From Certhia americana (Eukaryota > Chordata > Aves > Passeriformes > Certhiidae), in assembly GCA_018697195.1 (NCBI GenBank), contig CM031870.1:9074410-9138409 (forward strand): a stretch of DNA of 64,000 bases, given 5' to 3'. This document shows positions 1 through 13,539 of the stretch, piece by piece. The notes below the pieces were generated by a model. It did not search any database and was not told the origin of the DNA. It worked only from the letters and a program-made list of their open reading frames with translations. Made by a program: the position numbers and the translations under genes. How positions within the stretch are numbered: position 1 is the stretch's first letter; each line of letters starts with the position of its first letter.

Positions 1-440
1 CCCTTCCGCGGGCCGCCGCGCCCTGCGCCGACAACCGGCGGCGCGGCGCGGGCGGCCCCGGGGGGGGCGGCGGGCGGCGCGGCCGAGGCGCGCGGCGGCG
101 GGAAATGCCCCCGCCAGCGGCGGCGCGCCGCGGGGCCGCGCATCGCTGGGTGCGCGGCTCCGTGCGCGGCCCCGCGCCCACCTGCCGCAGGCCGCCAGGA
201 GAGGGGCCGGGCCCACGGCGGGGAAGGCGCCGATCGCCGCCGTGCCGGCACCCTCGGCAGCTACAGGTGTCCGCTCCCCACGGGCTCCGGCCGCCGGTGC
301 CGTCCCGCTGCCTCCGCCTGGCTTCTGCGGCGACTTTCTCCAGATAATAATTACAAATGCGCGTGCGGAGGGCTGGCGATACACGCCGTCTGATCTGCTA
401 GTGGGAAAGCATAGCCAGAAAAATCTCCTAAATCGTCGCA
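1..440. promoter_or_regulatory. CpG island, probable promoter / first exon of an unidentified gene
   Basis: The first ~345 bases are extremely GC-rich with very many CpG dinucleotides. There is a GC-box (Sp1-type GGGGCGG) at 64-70 and repeated GGCGG motifs around it. Composition falls sharply after ~345, and scattered CpGs continue to ~440. In a vertebrate genome this is the usual signature of an unmethylated promoter with a 5' untranslated exon. Direction is unresolved. On the plus strand I see no strong splice donor (only a weak CAG/GTGTCC near 265). On the minus strand a moderate donor, CAG/GTGGGC, lies around 177-186. The short open frames (105-347, 242-451) are rich in Pro, Arg and Ala, as any frame in such DNA would be, and I do not call them genes. 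The island may begin before the window. Confidence is high for a CpG island and lower for an active promoter. Confidence 0.75.
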
Positions 441-3400
441 CCCATAAATAAGTCAGTTAAAATGTATTGTCTGTAGAAAGAGGAATTATTTAAACATTTC
501 TACTTGGCCAGAATTGCCATGAACTTCTCTTCGTTTTCCTTTCAGGGTGTATTTGGTAATTATGAAGGAGTTCAGCTAGGACAGCATTCTTCGGCTCCGC
601 ATTTTGATTTTCAAAAAGCAGAATGAATGTAGTTGTGTCTTTTCAAGGACAGTAATTAATTTCTTTTAAAGTAACTGACAGCATTAACCTACTTCAGCCA
701 TCAAAGTTTAAATTATAATGCTTTTAAGCATTTTAAAGATTTTGTTTAGAAGCTCTGTTGGCATTAAAAAGTGAAGATTTAGAATATATGTTCCTTTTGT
801 CCATGAATTTCTACTTTTTTCTCTCATCTTTGAAAGCTCTTACGAAACATATTGAGCATAGTAAGATAATGATGTAGAGCTGAATACTTGAGACTATTAT
901 TTTTAGCAGGAAGAGATCTGTTTTCAGGTAAAGTGAAAATAATTTCTAGTTTATTGTAAAAATAACAAATTTAGAGTAATGACAGACATTTCTCTATTAT
1001 GTGTCAACTGTAATCTGAAATACAGTGAAACAGATAAATAATAACTTGTTACATACTTTGAGAAGAAATCTTCATCGATATTTTGGGTGCTGGGTGTAAT
1101 AACTGTTGTTCTGTGTCATTTCATGGACTTAGAAAAGGTACTTCTTACCTGCTTGATAAATAAATCATAAAATTTTAATAAAATCTACTAGGATCTGTTA
1201 GCAATGTCTGCTGTCCAGAAAGTGAAGGAGGGTGTATTGCAACTGGGCTATAATGTTCTCTTTTGATTAGTCTGAAAATTATCCACTCTAGAAGCAAAGA
1301 CTAATTGATTTGGCATATCTTAACAAAGATACTTAACTTACAAATTGAATCGTGGAAGGCTGTGGTTCCAGAGTCGGGGTTTTGGGGGCAAGATGAGCTT
1401 ATGTTTTATCCAACTGGCCCACAAAGTCCCGCTTTTGGTGGTCACTTTGTTCTGCAAAAGAAAACAGCACATTATGGCTCTTACACTGGACAGTAAACTT
1501 AGTAGTAAACTACTGCTGCACTTAGTAGAGTGCTATTACACACTTTAAAAAAGTAAACATGTTCTAACTTTAATTTTGTCTTCAGCAATAAAAAGTGGAT
1601 AGAAAATACAGTAATTCTGAAGTTAAACATAAATGTTTTCTAACTGTTGGTGGTGTTTTTCTCTTAAAAAGCCAGCAAAAGCTGAAGAAAAAGTCACCTT
1701 TCAAAGGGTGGTCATGCAGTACAGGTGAATTGGGAGAAAAGATGGTACCTAGAAAAGAGAGGCAGTTTAAACCTTGAAAAAATGTTTTAAACACTGGTAG
1801 CATTTGTATTGTCAATCCCGGCCTCATTTTTTTTTTGCTCACAAAGTATTCAGTTGTAATGTGTCTCCTGAATGAGCTGTTCCTTTGTGTCTCTGTGTGT
1901 CTACATGTGTATGGTCTTTATCTATGACTCAATTTAAAGACTGCTAATGTTTGTATTGGTAAAAGTTGTGGAATACATTATTGTGAGTAAGGCAGTGTAA
2001 ACCTGAGCTTGGTAGACCTGTTTAAGTTCATTACTATTTACATTTTGGTATCAATATCCTAAAGAATGGAAGCATTATTTTTACTTAAAAGTTACATAGC
2101 TATGCTTTCCTCATGGGATTATAGAAAGTGTTGAAAATGCTGGTAGATGCACTGAACTTTCTCATGGTTCTAAATATAATACACAGATATTTAACACTGA
2201 ATGAACACATGATACTCACAGAATGGTTTTTTATACAATGTTTTACATATACACCATATTCACACAACATACATGCAGGAACAGCCTCTCAGTTGGTGTA
2301 AACGTATCTGTAATTATTTTGACATTTAATGCCAGCTAATCACCTGCTTAAGCTATACATAAACATCCAGACATTCACATTGTGGTCACATTGTCTTTGC
2401 AGTCAGGTTAATTTTAAGTGTTTACCTACACAGACTGAATCAATTTGAGTATTTCAAAAAGGCCTGGAAATTCAGCTGAAGTGAGACAGTGACATACTGT
2501 CAAAGCAAAGTTGTTGGCATGTGATTTATCATATAACTATACATTTACGCAAATGAATATCAGGATGAAATATCAAGATTTTTCTATAGAATTCTCACAT
2601 TTTACATTTTATAGCAATATAATTGTAACTCAACTGAAGTAGGATGTATCCAAACCTCAGTGCAACAAATTCCTCACTTGTTTAAGACTGAAATTTCATT
2701 TGGAGGAGCTTAGGTCAGAACTGTAGTGCTAATATGCTTTTTAGCTACTATTTTCCATGAAATAATACTGTTCAGAAGCAGCATTTATGAAAGGTTAAAT
2801 TTTCATAAGCCAATTCAGTTAAAAATTTAACCGTAATTTTTTAAAGTTTTTGAAATATACTAGAGTATATTGGTATTTACTTTGTGACTACATTCCAGAC
2901 CTGTCCAATCTTCCTAGCTGTCAGATTTGGATTTAATTCCTGCCATCTCTGTTCTAGTATTCTGAGAATGTAAGAGCAGAGAATCAGAGATAAGAAAGTA
3001 GATCAGTGTGGGACCTTGCTTTAAGAGAGAAACACATATCCAAACAGCAGCAAAGATCAGCTCTGCTCTGCTGAAATGCCACAGTTGCTTGTTACCAGCT
3101 GTTACTTTAAAGCTCTTAAATTAAAATGTAATTTTGTACAGCTACTTCCAGTAAGATGTGCTTTATGTATCACACTTTGTTAATCAGCTATTTTTAGATT
3201 ATTTTTTAAAAGAGATTCTATATGGCTCTCTACTGACAAGATATCAAATTTGCTTGCATTCCTTCTAGCACCAATAATTTAGCTATAGAATTAATACACT
3301 ATTTAAATTATTAATATAATTAATGATTAAATGATTAATAAGCAGTGTTAAAGAACACAGTTATGCTTCTGTAGGCCTTCCTCATAGAATATTTTTATTC

Positions 3401-6400
3401 ACATTTTTTTCCCATCAATAAGGTTACAGAAAGAGCTCCTGTTTGTCTCTGGTGTGCAGTAGAACAGACAATTTTCTGCTGCTATAGATATCATGCATTT
3501 ATTTTAAACTTTAAATGTATGTTCATTTTGTATGTGTTACTTAAATTAATGATGAGTAGACAAAACAATGATAGATATCCTAAACATCTGTGTTATAAAA
3601 ATTTGATCTCTTTCCCTCACGCTGGTTTTCCCAGCAGGTTTGCATGCAGCTTGGGGTGCTGACCTCAGAGCTGAGGCTCCTGAAGTGCACTATGTATTCA
3701 GAGCATTAATAATTAAATACCTGGAATCAGTCTCTCTTGCTATTTGATATGAAAAAAAAAAGAAATTTACAGAAGATGAAAAGTAGATGGTATGTTTCTA
3801 ATAAAAAATATTTTTTCTTTAGATCAAAAAATGCCATTATTATAGAAAAAAAATTTATAAATATCAACCCCAATTATTGATTGCATTTATAATCGATAAA
3901 ATTGAAAGTCTTACTAGCTATCTTTCTATTTGAAATAAATTTTAAACTACATTTTTAGAATTACTTTTCTGCATTTTTAAGCAAAAAAGCCCAACGAAAC
4001 AAAACAACAGGAAAAAAAAAAGCCTTTAAAAAAACAGCTTACAAACACACTAAACCAGCAGAGGATTACCAAATGGCCTAATCTGTTTACTTTTGAAATT
4101 GTATTGAAAGCAGTGAAAAGATCAGGATCTCCACCAGAATCCTGCAGCATGATTTGGAGATCAGTCTGGGGCCTGCATTTTCTGAAGCAAGGCCTCAACC
4201 TTTGACACCTCCTGACTCCATGTTGCAACAGAAAAGTTTTGTGACTCCCCTCTGATTCAGCCACAGAAAAAGAGAGAAAGAGGTAACCACCCCAAGTTTG
4301 GAAACTCATGACCTGGAACAACAAAAACTTTTGCCTTACTAAAGGCTACAGAATCAGTTGTCCTTTCCTGGGAAGCTATCCAGAGATTTTCCAGGGCAAG
4401 AACACAGACACCAGAGGTCTGATTTTTAAACTGTGCACTGTTCTTTGCTCCTTGTTGCAGCATCACACATCAGCACTGCTTCCCTGAGGAAAACCTCATG
4501 CCACAAAGAAAGTCTATTCAAACACAAGCCAATATGTTCAGGCATATTTTCTAAAGACATCACTCAAAAGATCATTTTATCCACCTTGGAAATTGTATTC
4601 AGAAGCATATCAGGCAAAAATGAAACAAAGAAGTGGATTTTTTTAAACGAGTTTAAAAGATTAGGGGAAAAACACTGCTATCAACTGGAAGCTGCAGCTG
4701 TAGTGGAAGATGTGTTAGAAAAGTGGTTCAGACCATGTGACTTGAGACTACGAAGCTTCTGGTGAAAATAATAAATTTAAGGCTTCACTTGCCCAGTTCA
4801 CAGTGCACATCAGTTAATAACTACACTAATCCCTTGCTGCAATGCCATATGCTATTCTCAATCAAACAGTGCAAACACATAGGGAATTTGGTAAAGGTAT
4901 AAACATGGAAAAAAACAAAGAATCAGGGGGTTTTGCCTGTTTTCAAAATGCCCGAATAGTTTCTGTTAACAAGTTTTGGGGGCAAGGGCAATAATTCTGT
5001 ATTCAAGTATGAATGGATAGGCTTTATTCAGCTTGGGAATTTTTTTCAGACCTTTCTTACAACACCTACAGAGTAAATAAAGTTGACACCAACAGAAACA
5101 AAGCCCCACACATTACTGAGGCAATTTGCTTTGTGAGGTAGCTGACTGATGGAACTACACGTAAGCATGTGGTTGCAGAAGGTTGCCCCTGACTCCTTGT
5201 TGGAAATAAGGCTCTTTAATGAATAAGGCTCTTTTTTAAATATTGGAATAATAATTCTCTACAGACAGCCTCCAGAGTTTTGGGGTTTTTTTTCGTTTTC
5301 TGTTTGGAGCATACCTACTCCTAGCTGAGCTCAAAAGAAGTCTTAAAATTTTGATTCCTATCTGATTTCCCAGTATGCTGAATACTTACATTCTTGATAT
5401 ATATTAAAAACTTTTAAACAAGATGATTTTGATATTTTCAATTAATACTAATACACTAATTAATTACTAATAACTAATATAATAATATATACTCAATATA
5501 TTAATTAATTACTACTACTACTCAGTTATACTAATACAGTTAATTTTAATTTAGCTGTTAATAGGGGAGACTACAATTCAACAGCATAAAGTAGTATTGA
5601 TGCATTTTTGCTATTTGAAGTATCTCAGCTTCAATCAGACAGTCCTAATCCTTTTACAGCAATCATGATCTTCCTATATGAACCAATATAAAATAGTATC
5701 TAGACACTAATTTTTTAAGTAAAGTAATTTGTAGGTCAGGACAAGAATTAAAACAGAACACACATGTACACACACACCCAAAAAATTAAAATGTGTTCTG
5801 TCATCTACAACAAGACATATATAAAGGGTTGTAGGACAAGGTGAGAAAAATAATTTCAGGATGTTTCAGGACTGGCCCACATGAATCAGGAAAAATAAGT
5901 GAATGCAGTAATTGTACTGAAAGAGCATTTCTGGTTGTTACACATTGCTGCTGTTAAAAATTTCTAGTTTATGGTCAGCAAAATCTTGATTTTTGTTTTG
6001 ATGCTACTATGTTTGTATTAAAGCTTCCTTTTGTAATCAAAGGCCTATTTCAAATCACACAAAGCACACACACCTCTGTCCATAGGTGCTGCTGTAAGTC
6101 AGAAGTATCTCCACTGAATTAACTGGATCTACATCCATACAAATGCAAGTGAGATCATGTTAACATTTCTTGAACCTGAGAAAAGAATTTAGTTAAGTTT
6201 TCATATTTTAACATAGTTCAAATGTGCTACCTGTTTTACTAAGGATATTTATAAATATGGATAATTTAGCCTACTAAATTAAGATTCCACTTTGTATTTT
6301 CACTCTGACTGGTCCTTCTGTATGTGTAGAAAACTGTCCAGACAATTCATTGGAAAATATTTTAAAATTCTTTAAAATGAAAGATGCTCTATAATTCTAT

Positions 6401-9400
6401 TGTGTTATAATTTTCTTCTATAAATAAATGTTTACTCTGTCACTGAAATATCCTTAAAAATGACAAATGCAGGTCAACAGTCAATGATGATTATCCTGGG
6501 GTTTTGTTTTGTTGGTTTGTTGGTTGTTTTTTTTTTCTTTTGGAGAGCTGAAAGAAGAAAAATTGTTCTGTATTGTCTGGGCTTCATGCAAAATATATTT
6601 CGCTTCCCAATAATTGTATTTCTAAGGCAGCTGCCTCAAAATTCACTTTATTGCATGGACATCCAGAGCTAATGAATTAGAGGATCCTTGAAAAACTGCA
6701 GTTTTCCTATCCAGTGGACTAACAGAAGATGATGAAATCCTGAGGTATTGTTGGAAAGTTGATCTAACTTAAGAATCTTTTCTTTATAGTTTCATTCTTC
6801 ATGTTCTACAGCATTCACCACTTCCTGCATGGCTTTTAACCGCAGGGAAAATGAGGGACTTTTGGGGGCAGATGTGTTTCCATTACACTATCATAATGCC
6901 CCTAAAAATCCTTATTGCTCTTGCAGTATTCTTCCATATTGCTGGGCCTGGTGAGAACTACTTGAAGACCTAGCTTATAAATACAGCTTTTCTCATAAAA
7001 CACTTAGAAAACACCACTGAGTTTTATTCTGCTTGTCTTATATTATTTTTAGTTGTGTTTACTGTTGCTTAAAATATAAATGGCAAGATATGCAACCACC
7101 TGTTGGTAAATAAATGTCATAAGTCATAAATCCAAGGGACATGCTGATAACTACATGGGATTATGGAGAGGGATCTGTTTTGGCTTTCGAGTGAGAGCTT
7201 CACTTTTTTGGTACAACTAACTTGGTTTTTCATAAGAATTTAGCATTTATGTCTCTGAAAATATGACAGATGTTTTGCAAGCTAACTTGAATGACTGCTG
7301 TAAGTGAGCCTTGCTTAGAATATTTAGTGCTTTTGGAAACACACTTCAGACCATTTATAAAATGCATAGATCTGTCCAGTACATTTATTTAAATTAAATG
7401 CAGCAAAATATTCAAATCATGTTTTTATACAGTCTCAAAATAAAATTATGATTAAACCTGATGAAGAAATTGTGGGTTGTCATGTATTCTATGTTCACTC
7501 AATTCAAAAGGTCTTTGTGTGGCCATACCTCTTGCTGAGGCCTCTGTGGAAGAGGAATTGGGAATTCATTCATTGGGAATGCAGTCATGCCCCATGGCTT
7601 CTCCCATGAACAGAGAGATGGCCAGGGATCTCCCAGGCACAGTTTCTTCCTGCTGTGTGGTAGGTTTCCCTGGAGCCTGCAGTCTTCCAGTTCTGGAAGG
7701 AGAAGGCAGAACATACACATGCAAACAGTTTGTTGTTGTCGTGGTCTTGCAGAGCAGCATATCATCAGTTTGACATGTGCAGTGCTGGTAACATTTATTT
7801 CAGTAGCTGAGTGTGGGCACACACAGCAATGTCACTGCTTTGTGTTGAATGTACTCTTGACTTCACTGTCTCGCTTAACAGAAATTATAGATGGTGTTGC
7901 ATGGTCCCTCTCACAGTGTCTGCTAATATCTTTAAATGCCCTTCAAAATATTTGGTGGCATAGGAAAGAAACTAACTGGGTGGATTCACCAGACCACTTT
8001 TAATATAGAGTTTTATATCCAGGGAGACGCTCTTCTTCATTCTTCTGTAGGAATGTGTCTCATTTTTCATGCAGCAAAATCTTACAGTCATAGGTCAAGT
8101 CATGTCCTACAGGTCACAAAGCAGGCTTGCTAATATGACTGAGGTTCAGAACTTTTGCTGCCCAGAGAAATACAACAGTAACAAGAAAATTCCTTTCTAG
8201 AAGGATGGAATGAGCAGTGTTGAACAATTTTGTATTCACAAGTCAAAACACTCTGGAATATGTTCTTCAACATAAAACACTGCAAGATGCAACAGCATTT
8301 CAGATTAAATGATAGAGAATAGAAAACACAGTTGTTACATTAATTTGAAATGTTCATATCAATATTTCAGTGTTTCTGTTTGGACTACTGATGACAAGAT
8401 GATCGCTAATACGTTCTGACGTAAATGGAAGGTATAACACAGACTGGCTTGAGGCTTATCCAGCCTTTATAATTACATTTACTTACAAAGTATGAAACTA
8501 ATTGAACTATTAATATTAGCCATGGAGGGTTTCTGCATTTTTTTATTCTAAACATGCCAAGGTCTGTATGTTCAGCATTCTTTTTAGTTCCAAGTGACAC
8601 TCCTAGGTAAAGTCTCTACATCTAATTGAGAATGTTTTAAAAATAAAGCACACAACAGCAAATATTCTGTGGAGCTCTGCAGTATTAAGGACCAGTGAAG
8701 GGAGCACTCTGTGAATTTGTATCACCTTTATCCAGAAGACTTAATATGAACAGTGTGGAGATTTTTGTAAAAGCCTTTTGGAGACTATGCTAGTCATAAT
8801 CCTATGTAAAGAATACTGTAATAGATTTGAGCATTAAAAGTGATCTAGTTTTCTATTTTTCCTAATTTACCATCTTATCTTACATGTAATTTTTCAAGGT
8901 TGTCCGAATTACTTTTTTCCTAGCATATGCAATCATTCATATAATTTCTTGCATGAATAACTTCTTGATTGAACAGCTGATTCTTGCATATATACCTATT
9001 TATATACATACAGGTAGTATCAAAAGTTAGATTCATTCTGAATGTGTGCTCTGTAAATATGTAAAAATATATTTATCACATGACACTACTTTCAAGAAAA
9101 ATATATGCTTAGACCAAGCAATTCCGAGATTAAATTCAAGGAACAGGATCAAAACAAGTAACATGATATTCCAGTTCCTTTTACATCTAATAGGAATTAC
9201 GTGGCATATAACTGTCATTTTGTTTTACACATTTTTATCACTGAAGAATAAGCATTAGAAAATGAGAGCCAAGCACATGGTTTGAGATGTCTACTTAAAC
9301 TTCTGAATTAAAATACTTGCTTCAAATTGTTTATTGTAAGTATTTAAATCATTTTGGTATGGACTAGAATATCACAAGAATCTTTGGATCTGATATAGCC

Positions 9401-11550
9401 TCAGAGGAAGGACTGCAAAACGCATCTGTAAAACTGTCCACTACAGCTGACAGCACATTTGGAATAGGCTGTGAATAGGTTTCAGTATCAAATATTTTGT
9501 AAAAGATAATCTTTTTCTCTGATTGTTTTCCTAAATATTAGCAAAGCACAGATTTCTATTAGCCTCTTCTTAGTAATTTTGATTTAATTATAGGGCCAAG
9601 AGACATTAACAGGAACAAACAAATTGCTCTAAAAGTTAGAACAGAAGCAAGTAGGTAATTTTTCAAGTAGAACTTCCACAGTGGAAAAGATATTAAATAA
9701 TTTTTTATGTGCCAAGAAATGCGTAATATGAGAATACATTGATTCTTTTACAAAATGGAAGAGCATTAACAGCATTTTAGGTTTTTAATTATATATCAAA
9801 TTCTTGATTACCAACAGTCTCATAATAGATAAACAAAAATAGAAGAAAGGACATGCAATTATTAAATAGGCTGAATAAGAGACACTCATTTATGTATCAA
9901 ATAAGCCCATTTTTACCCCAAGTTTTGAACACTGCCTCAACTGTATGTACATGATTTAAAATGTGATTCAGAGTATAGAATTTGTCTGATCCACTTTAAT
10001 AGTGTTTATTTATTTACTTGCTATATTATTTTATTTCCAGCGTGTTAGATTCAGTTTGTTGCCGAATTAAGAGAGTGTCAGTTCCACTCCAGCCTGTTCT
10101 GGGGCATCCCTGTGGAGCTCCCGTGCTGTCACCTGTGGGGACGTGACTCCAGAGCCAGGCTTTGAGCACAGGCAGCAGCTCAGGGCTGTGGCACAAGGAG
10201 GCTGATCAGGAAAGCTCAGATAAACCCTCCTAATTCCACAGTGGGCTAGAGAAAAAGATGGGAAGGGGAAGAGCTATAGCAAAGAGAGTAGCAACTGCAA
10301 GAGAGAAACCACTACTCAGATGCTATAAATAAATCTACAGAATAAAGCAGCAGAATGTGGCCAGAAGTAAAGGGGAAAGAAGGATTCATCACAGCCTGCA
10401 ATGGAGCTTTTCATTGAATGCTTAGTTATGGGGAGCAGTAGTGCATTCAAAAATAAACTCCATCAATAAATGGTCACTACTACATTTCTCAATTATATTA
10501 AACTGTTTCACACTTTATTAATTTGTTGCCATTTACGGCTGATTAAAGATGTGTAAGTGGTTTTATTTTTCCTTAACTTTTGAATGTAAACAAACAATTT
10601 TATTCCCATATTTAAATCATTAATGCCAAGATTCTGACCAAAGTGGTTCTTTATCATTGTATTATCAGCAAGTGCAAATGTCAGTTATGAAGTTTATGGC
10701 TGACATAATTTCAGCTATAGCTGGAAAAAAACTGTGTACATACACTGTAGCAACACAAGGAATCAATGAAAGTGAATAAAAATCATTAAAAGAAACCACA
10801 TATTTTATAATCAGACTTTAACCAAGATATGACCTATTTTAAGAAATTAAAATAGAAGCTGAAATGTTTGGAGATGATTAATTTAGTAGTTAGACTTAAC
10901 AGGTGAGATTATTCAATAAATAATCGACTGGAATTCTTAACCAAAGTTATTTTTTTGTTGACTACTGGGGCGTGTGTTAGTTTCTTTTAAAGGAAAAAAC
11001 ACTTCAAAATTTTCCTTACTTTTCCAATGACAGACTGTATTTTGTATATTCCTTTAAAAACAAGCCTTGTTATGACTGCTATCTGAGGCTTTTGGAGATC
11101 CCAGCTGTGAGAACATTGTAAGTACCAAACAAGATTGCAGCAGGTTAATTATGATTCAGAGGAAGAAATAAGACATTCCTATATGAAGCCAGGGAATCTG
11201 TGCTAGTCATTTTTGGAGGGCTGAACTAATCCATACCAAAATTATCCCATGATTAGTGTTGGCAATATGGGAAACTGAGTGAGCCCACAAAACCCCCAGA
11301 GTGTAGTTTGAATCAAACACAGACTTTATGATACAATCTGGGCTCATATTCAAATAATCTAGATTTAGTATTTTGATTATTGATGTGAAATCATCTTATC
11401 ATATAGATTTATTCCAACTTGTACCAGAATCTAACAATTTTATTCTTTTAAGACTCTGTGTGTGTCTAAAACCAAAAAGGAAACAACTCCCTTCTTAGAG
11501 CATATCTGAAATGAAAACTCTAGAGTTGTGGTTCCAGTCTGAGCATCAGG
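441..11550. other. AT-rich non-coding DNA, no gene recognised
   Basis: This is about 11 kb of AT-rich sequence with dense stop codons in all frames. Open frames here (for example 3977-4324 minus, 4433-4765 plus, 7587-8003 plus) have no recognisable domain, no neighbouring exon structure I can support, and residue composition typical of chance translation. An AT-only low-complexity stretch lies at ~5,450-5,560. G/T-biased runs lie near 5,279-5,310 and 6,498-6,545. A short GC-richer patch at ~10,080-10,200 is unidentified. Splice-like sites occur (a pyrimidine tract plus CAG near 545, CAGGTAAAG near 925), but nothing joins them into a gene. It may be intron or flank of the gene promoted from 1-440; this is inference. 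Confidence 0.5.
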
Positions 11551-11559
11551 AGGTGAATG

Positions 11560-12300
11560 TTGCAGCAGGAGATTCAAGGTCTAGGCTCTGATTTGCCCTC
11601 TGGCACTCTGGCCAGTGACAGGGAGGTGCCAAATGCCCTGACCAGAACCCAGGTGAGTTCAGGTTGGGCATGTCCCAGCACTTCACCTGTCAGAGGGAGC
11701 AACACAGCTGCCACCTGATTCCAGAATGTTTTGATCTGGAATAGTCAGCTCTGGCCTTAAACCTCATATCTTTCTGTACCAGCTCCATTCCTATCTCCTC
11801 CTTTCCAGATTATCCAGTTAATAAACAGAAAGTTCCAAGAAATAAAAAAAACCCACCCAAAACCAGAGGTAACTCCTCCTGCCAGGAAGTAAAGACAGAG
11901 CCACAGCTGCAATTTCCTGATAACACCCCTTGCAAACATCCCGCAGGGGGCTGTGTGAGTGGAAAAATGACACCAATTAGGCAGCTCAAACCTCTGGATT
12001 TTCGTGTAAAGCAGGACCAGGCCGTGCTTGTAGCGTGGACGCAGTGTCCCAAAAGCCACCCTTGCCGGACTGTCACACCACACCCCAAGAGACGGTGGTG
12101 GGGTCGGGGCCGTGCCTGGCAGCCCCCGGTGCCCATCAGGACATGGGGGACTCCAATGCCTCCTGCAGGGCTGCTCTGTGCCTCTGTCCTTTGTGCTGCA
12201 GCTGTAACTGCCCAGCAGGCACTGCACACTGCACTTTTGTTGTTGCTATTTTATGTTTTCACTGACTTTCTCTCACTTTCTCTCTTTCTCTCACCCGCCA
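11560..12300. other. GC-richer block of unknown identity
   Basis: The base composition rises well above the surrounding AT-rich DNA, most strongly at 12,000-12,200 with several CpGs. Overlapping open frames run on both strands (156 and 139 codons on minus, 116 codons on plus). Open frames on both strands over the same bases are expected from GC-rich composition and argue against a single real gene. I recognise no domain. A plus-strand AATAAA lies near 11,820. The block ends in a CT-rich run at ~12,264-12,300. It could be an old repeat (LTR-like), a regulatory element or a small orphan CpG-rich patch. I did not find the paired terminal motifs that mark the other LTRs here. Confidence 0.35.
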
Positions 12301-13539
12301 GATAGCAAGAGATGGTGAATAGCTGCATTTTGAGTTTCATCTCACCCAACTCCCAAAGAGAATTTCCTCTATCACTATTAATAATGTAACTGAAAAACTG
12401 CCTATAACTCTGATTAGCAAACGAAACAGTTCTTCTTTAATGCCACAGTTTTAACTGTTTTCACTAGGACATAATACAAGTAGAGTATTATATATATTAT
12501 ATATACCCTTGAACAGCAAATCCACAGAGTATATTACAATTCCTGTAATAGCAAGTTTATCTCATTGCATAAACCCCCCCCCAAAATATTTCTAATGAAG
12601 CACAATATTGGGTGTTATTATCATTATTATATATTTTCATCTTTTTATGAAGAACATAAAAATGTATTTTCCTATTCTGCCTACAGAACACTTGAAAATA
12701 ATTAAGTGCCAAGACATCAGACTATGATAGTATTACAGCAGAAACATGGAGTTTTAAACATATTTGGGAGACAGGGACTTTGTTTCTGTTCTGTATGATG
12801 ATTCTGCATCTCCCAGTCCTGATGTATGTGTTTAACACTCAGGTGTTAAAAGGTTGGAATGAACAAATAATAAATTCAAGTTGCTGCACCTCATTTTGGA
12901 GTATTTTTGAGGCTTTAAATAATCATTGCCAATCTTTAGCATCAGGAATATAGAAAAAATTGGGCATGTGAGCAAAAAAATAGAAGAGTAAAGCTAAGTT
13001 TCTAGACTTCAAGCCACTTGCCAGATGCTTCTTACATCAACTTTCAGTTCTGCTGCTTGCTTTGACTGTAGCAAAAAGATAAATACTTTCTTGTTGCAAG
13101 TTAACAAACACTGCCGTGAGTGACAAGTTGATAAGGGGTATTAAGAGTTGTATCAGGCATTAATAGTTCATTTGAGCAAGAGATAAACATGGTAGTTCAG
13201 ATGTGCTGCTGAAAGATGAAAAATAACTGGTCAATGCCAAAAACAGTTCTGCTGAAAAAAAGGTTTCTATTCTTAGTGACTGGAGTTTTCATTGTTATAG
13301 ACAATTTTTCTTTCTGTCTGTAGCAAATTCCTCAATGTGTCTGCCTCCTTTGTAAACTTACACCACTGCTCTGTGGGTCTGTATTTTCAGGTGGTACAGA
13401 TATAGCAGTCTGAATTCTACATTTATAAGGAACTCTGTTAAGGTCATGGCATAACAGGCAGAATTTGGTTTAGTGACTTAGTCATTTCGGCTTGGTGTCT
13501 TTTCACATTAACTGTAGATGTTGAGATCTTGTCTTAGTC
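12301..13539. other. AT-rich non-coding DNA, nothing recognised
   Basis: This stretch has no recognisable gene or repeat end. It includes a TA-rich run at ~12,489-12,507 and a run of nine C near 12,572. By position it is where the 3' end and 3' LTR of the adjacent minus-strand pol remnant would be expected, but I do not see LTR termini, so that end of the provirus appears lost or too decayed to see. Confidence 0.4.

Noticed and set aside
545..935. Possible internal exon bounded by an acceptor near 545 and a CAGGTAAAG donor near 925
   Set aside because: Single splice-like sites are common by chance, and the interval has stops in all frames.
4433..4765. 110-codon plus-strand frame
   Set aside because: No known domain. 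It overlaps opposite-strand frames of similar length nearby, so it is best taken as chance.
11757..12229. Overlapping 156- and 139-codon minus-strand frames
   Set aside because: Two frames on one strand and a third on the other are open over the same bases. No domain is recognised in any of them.
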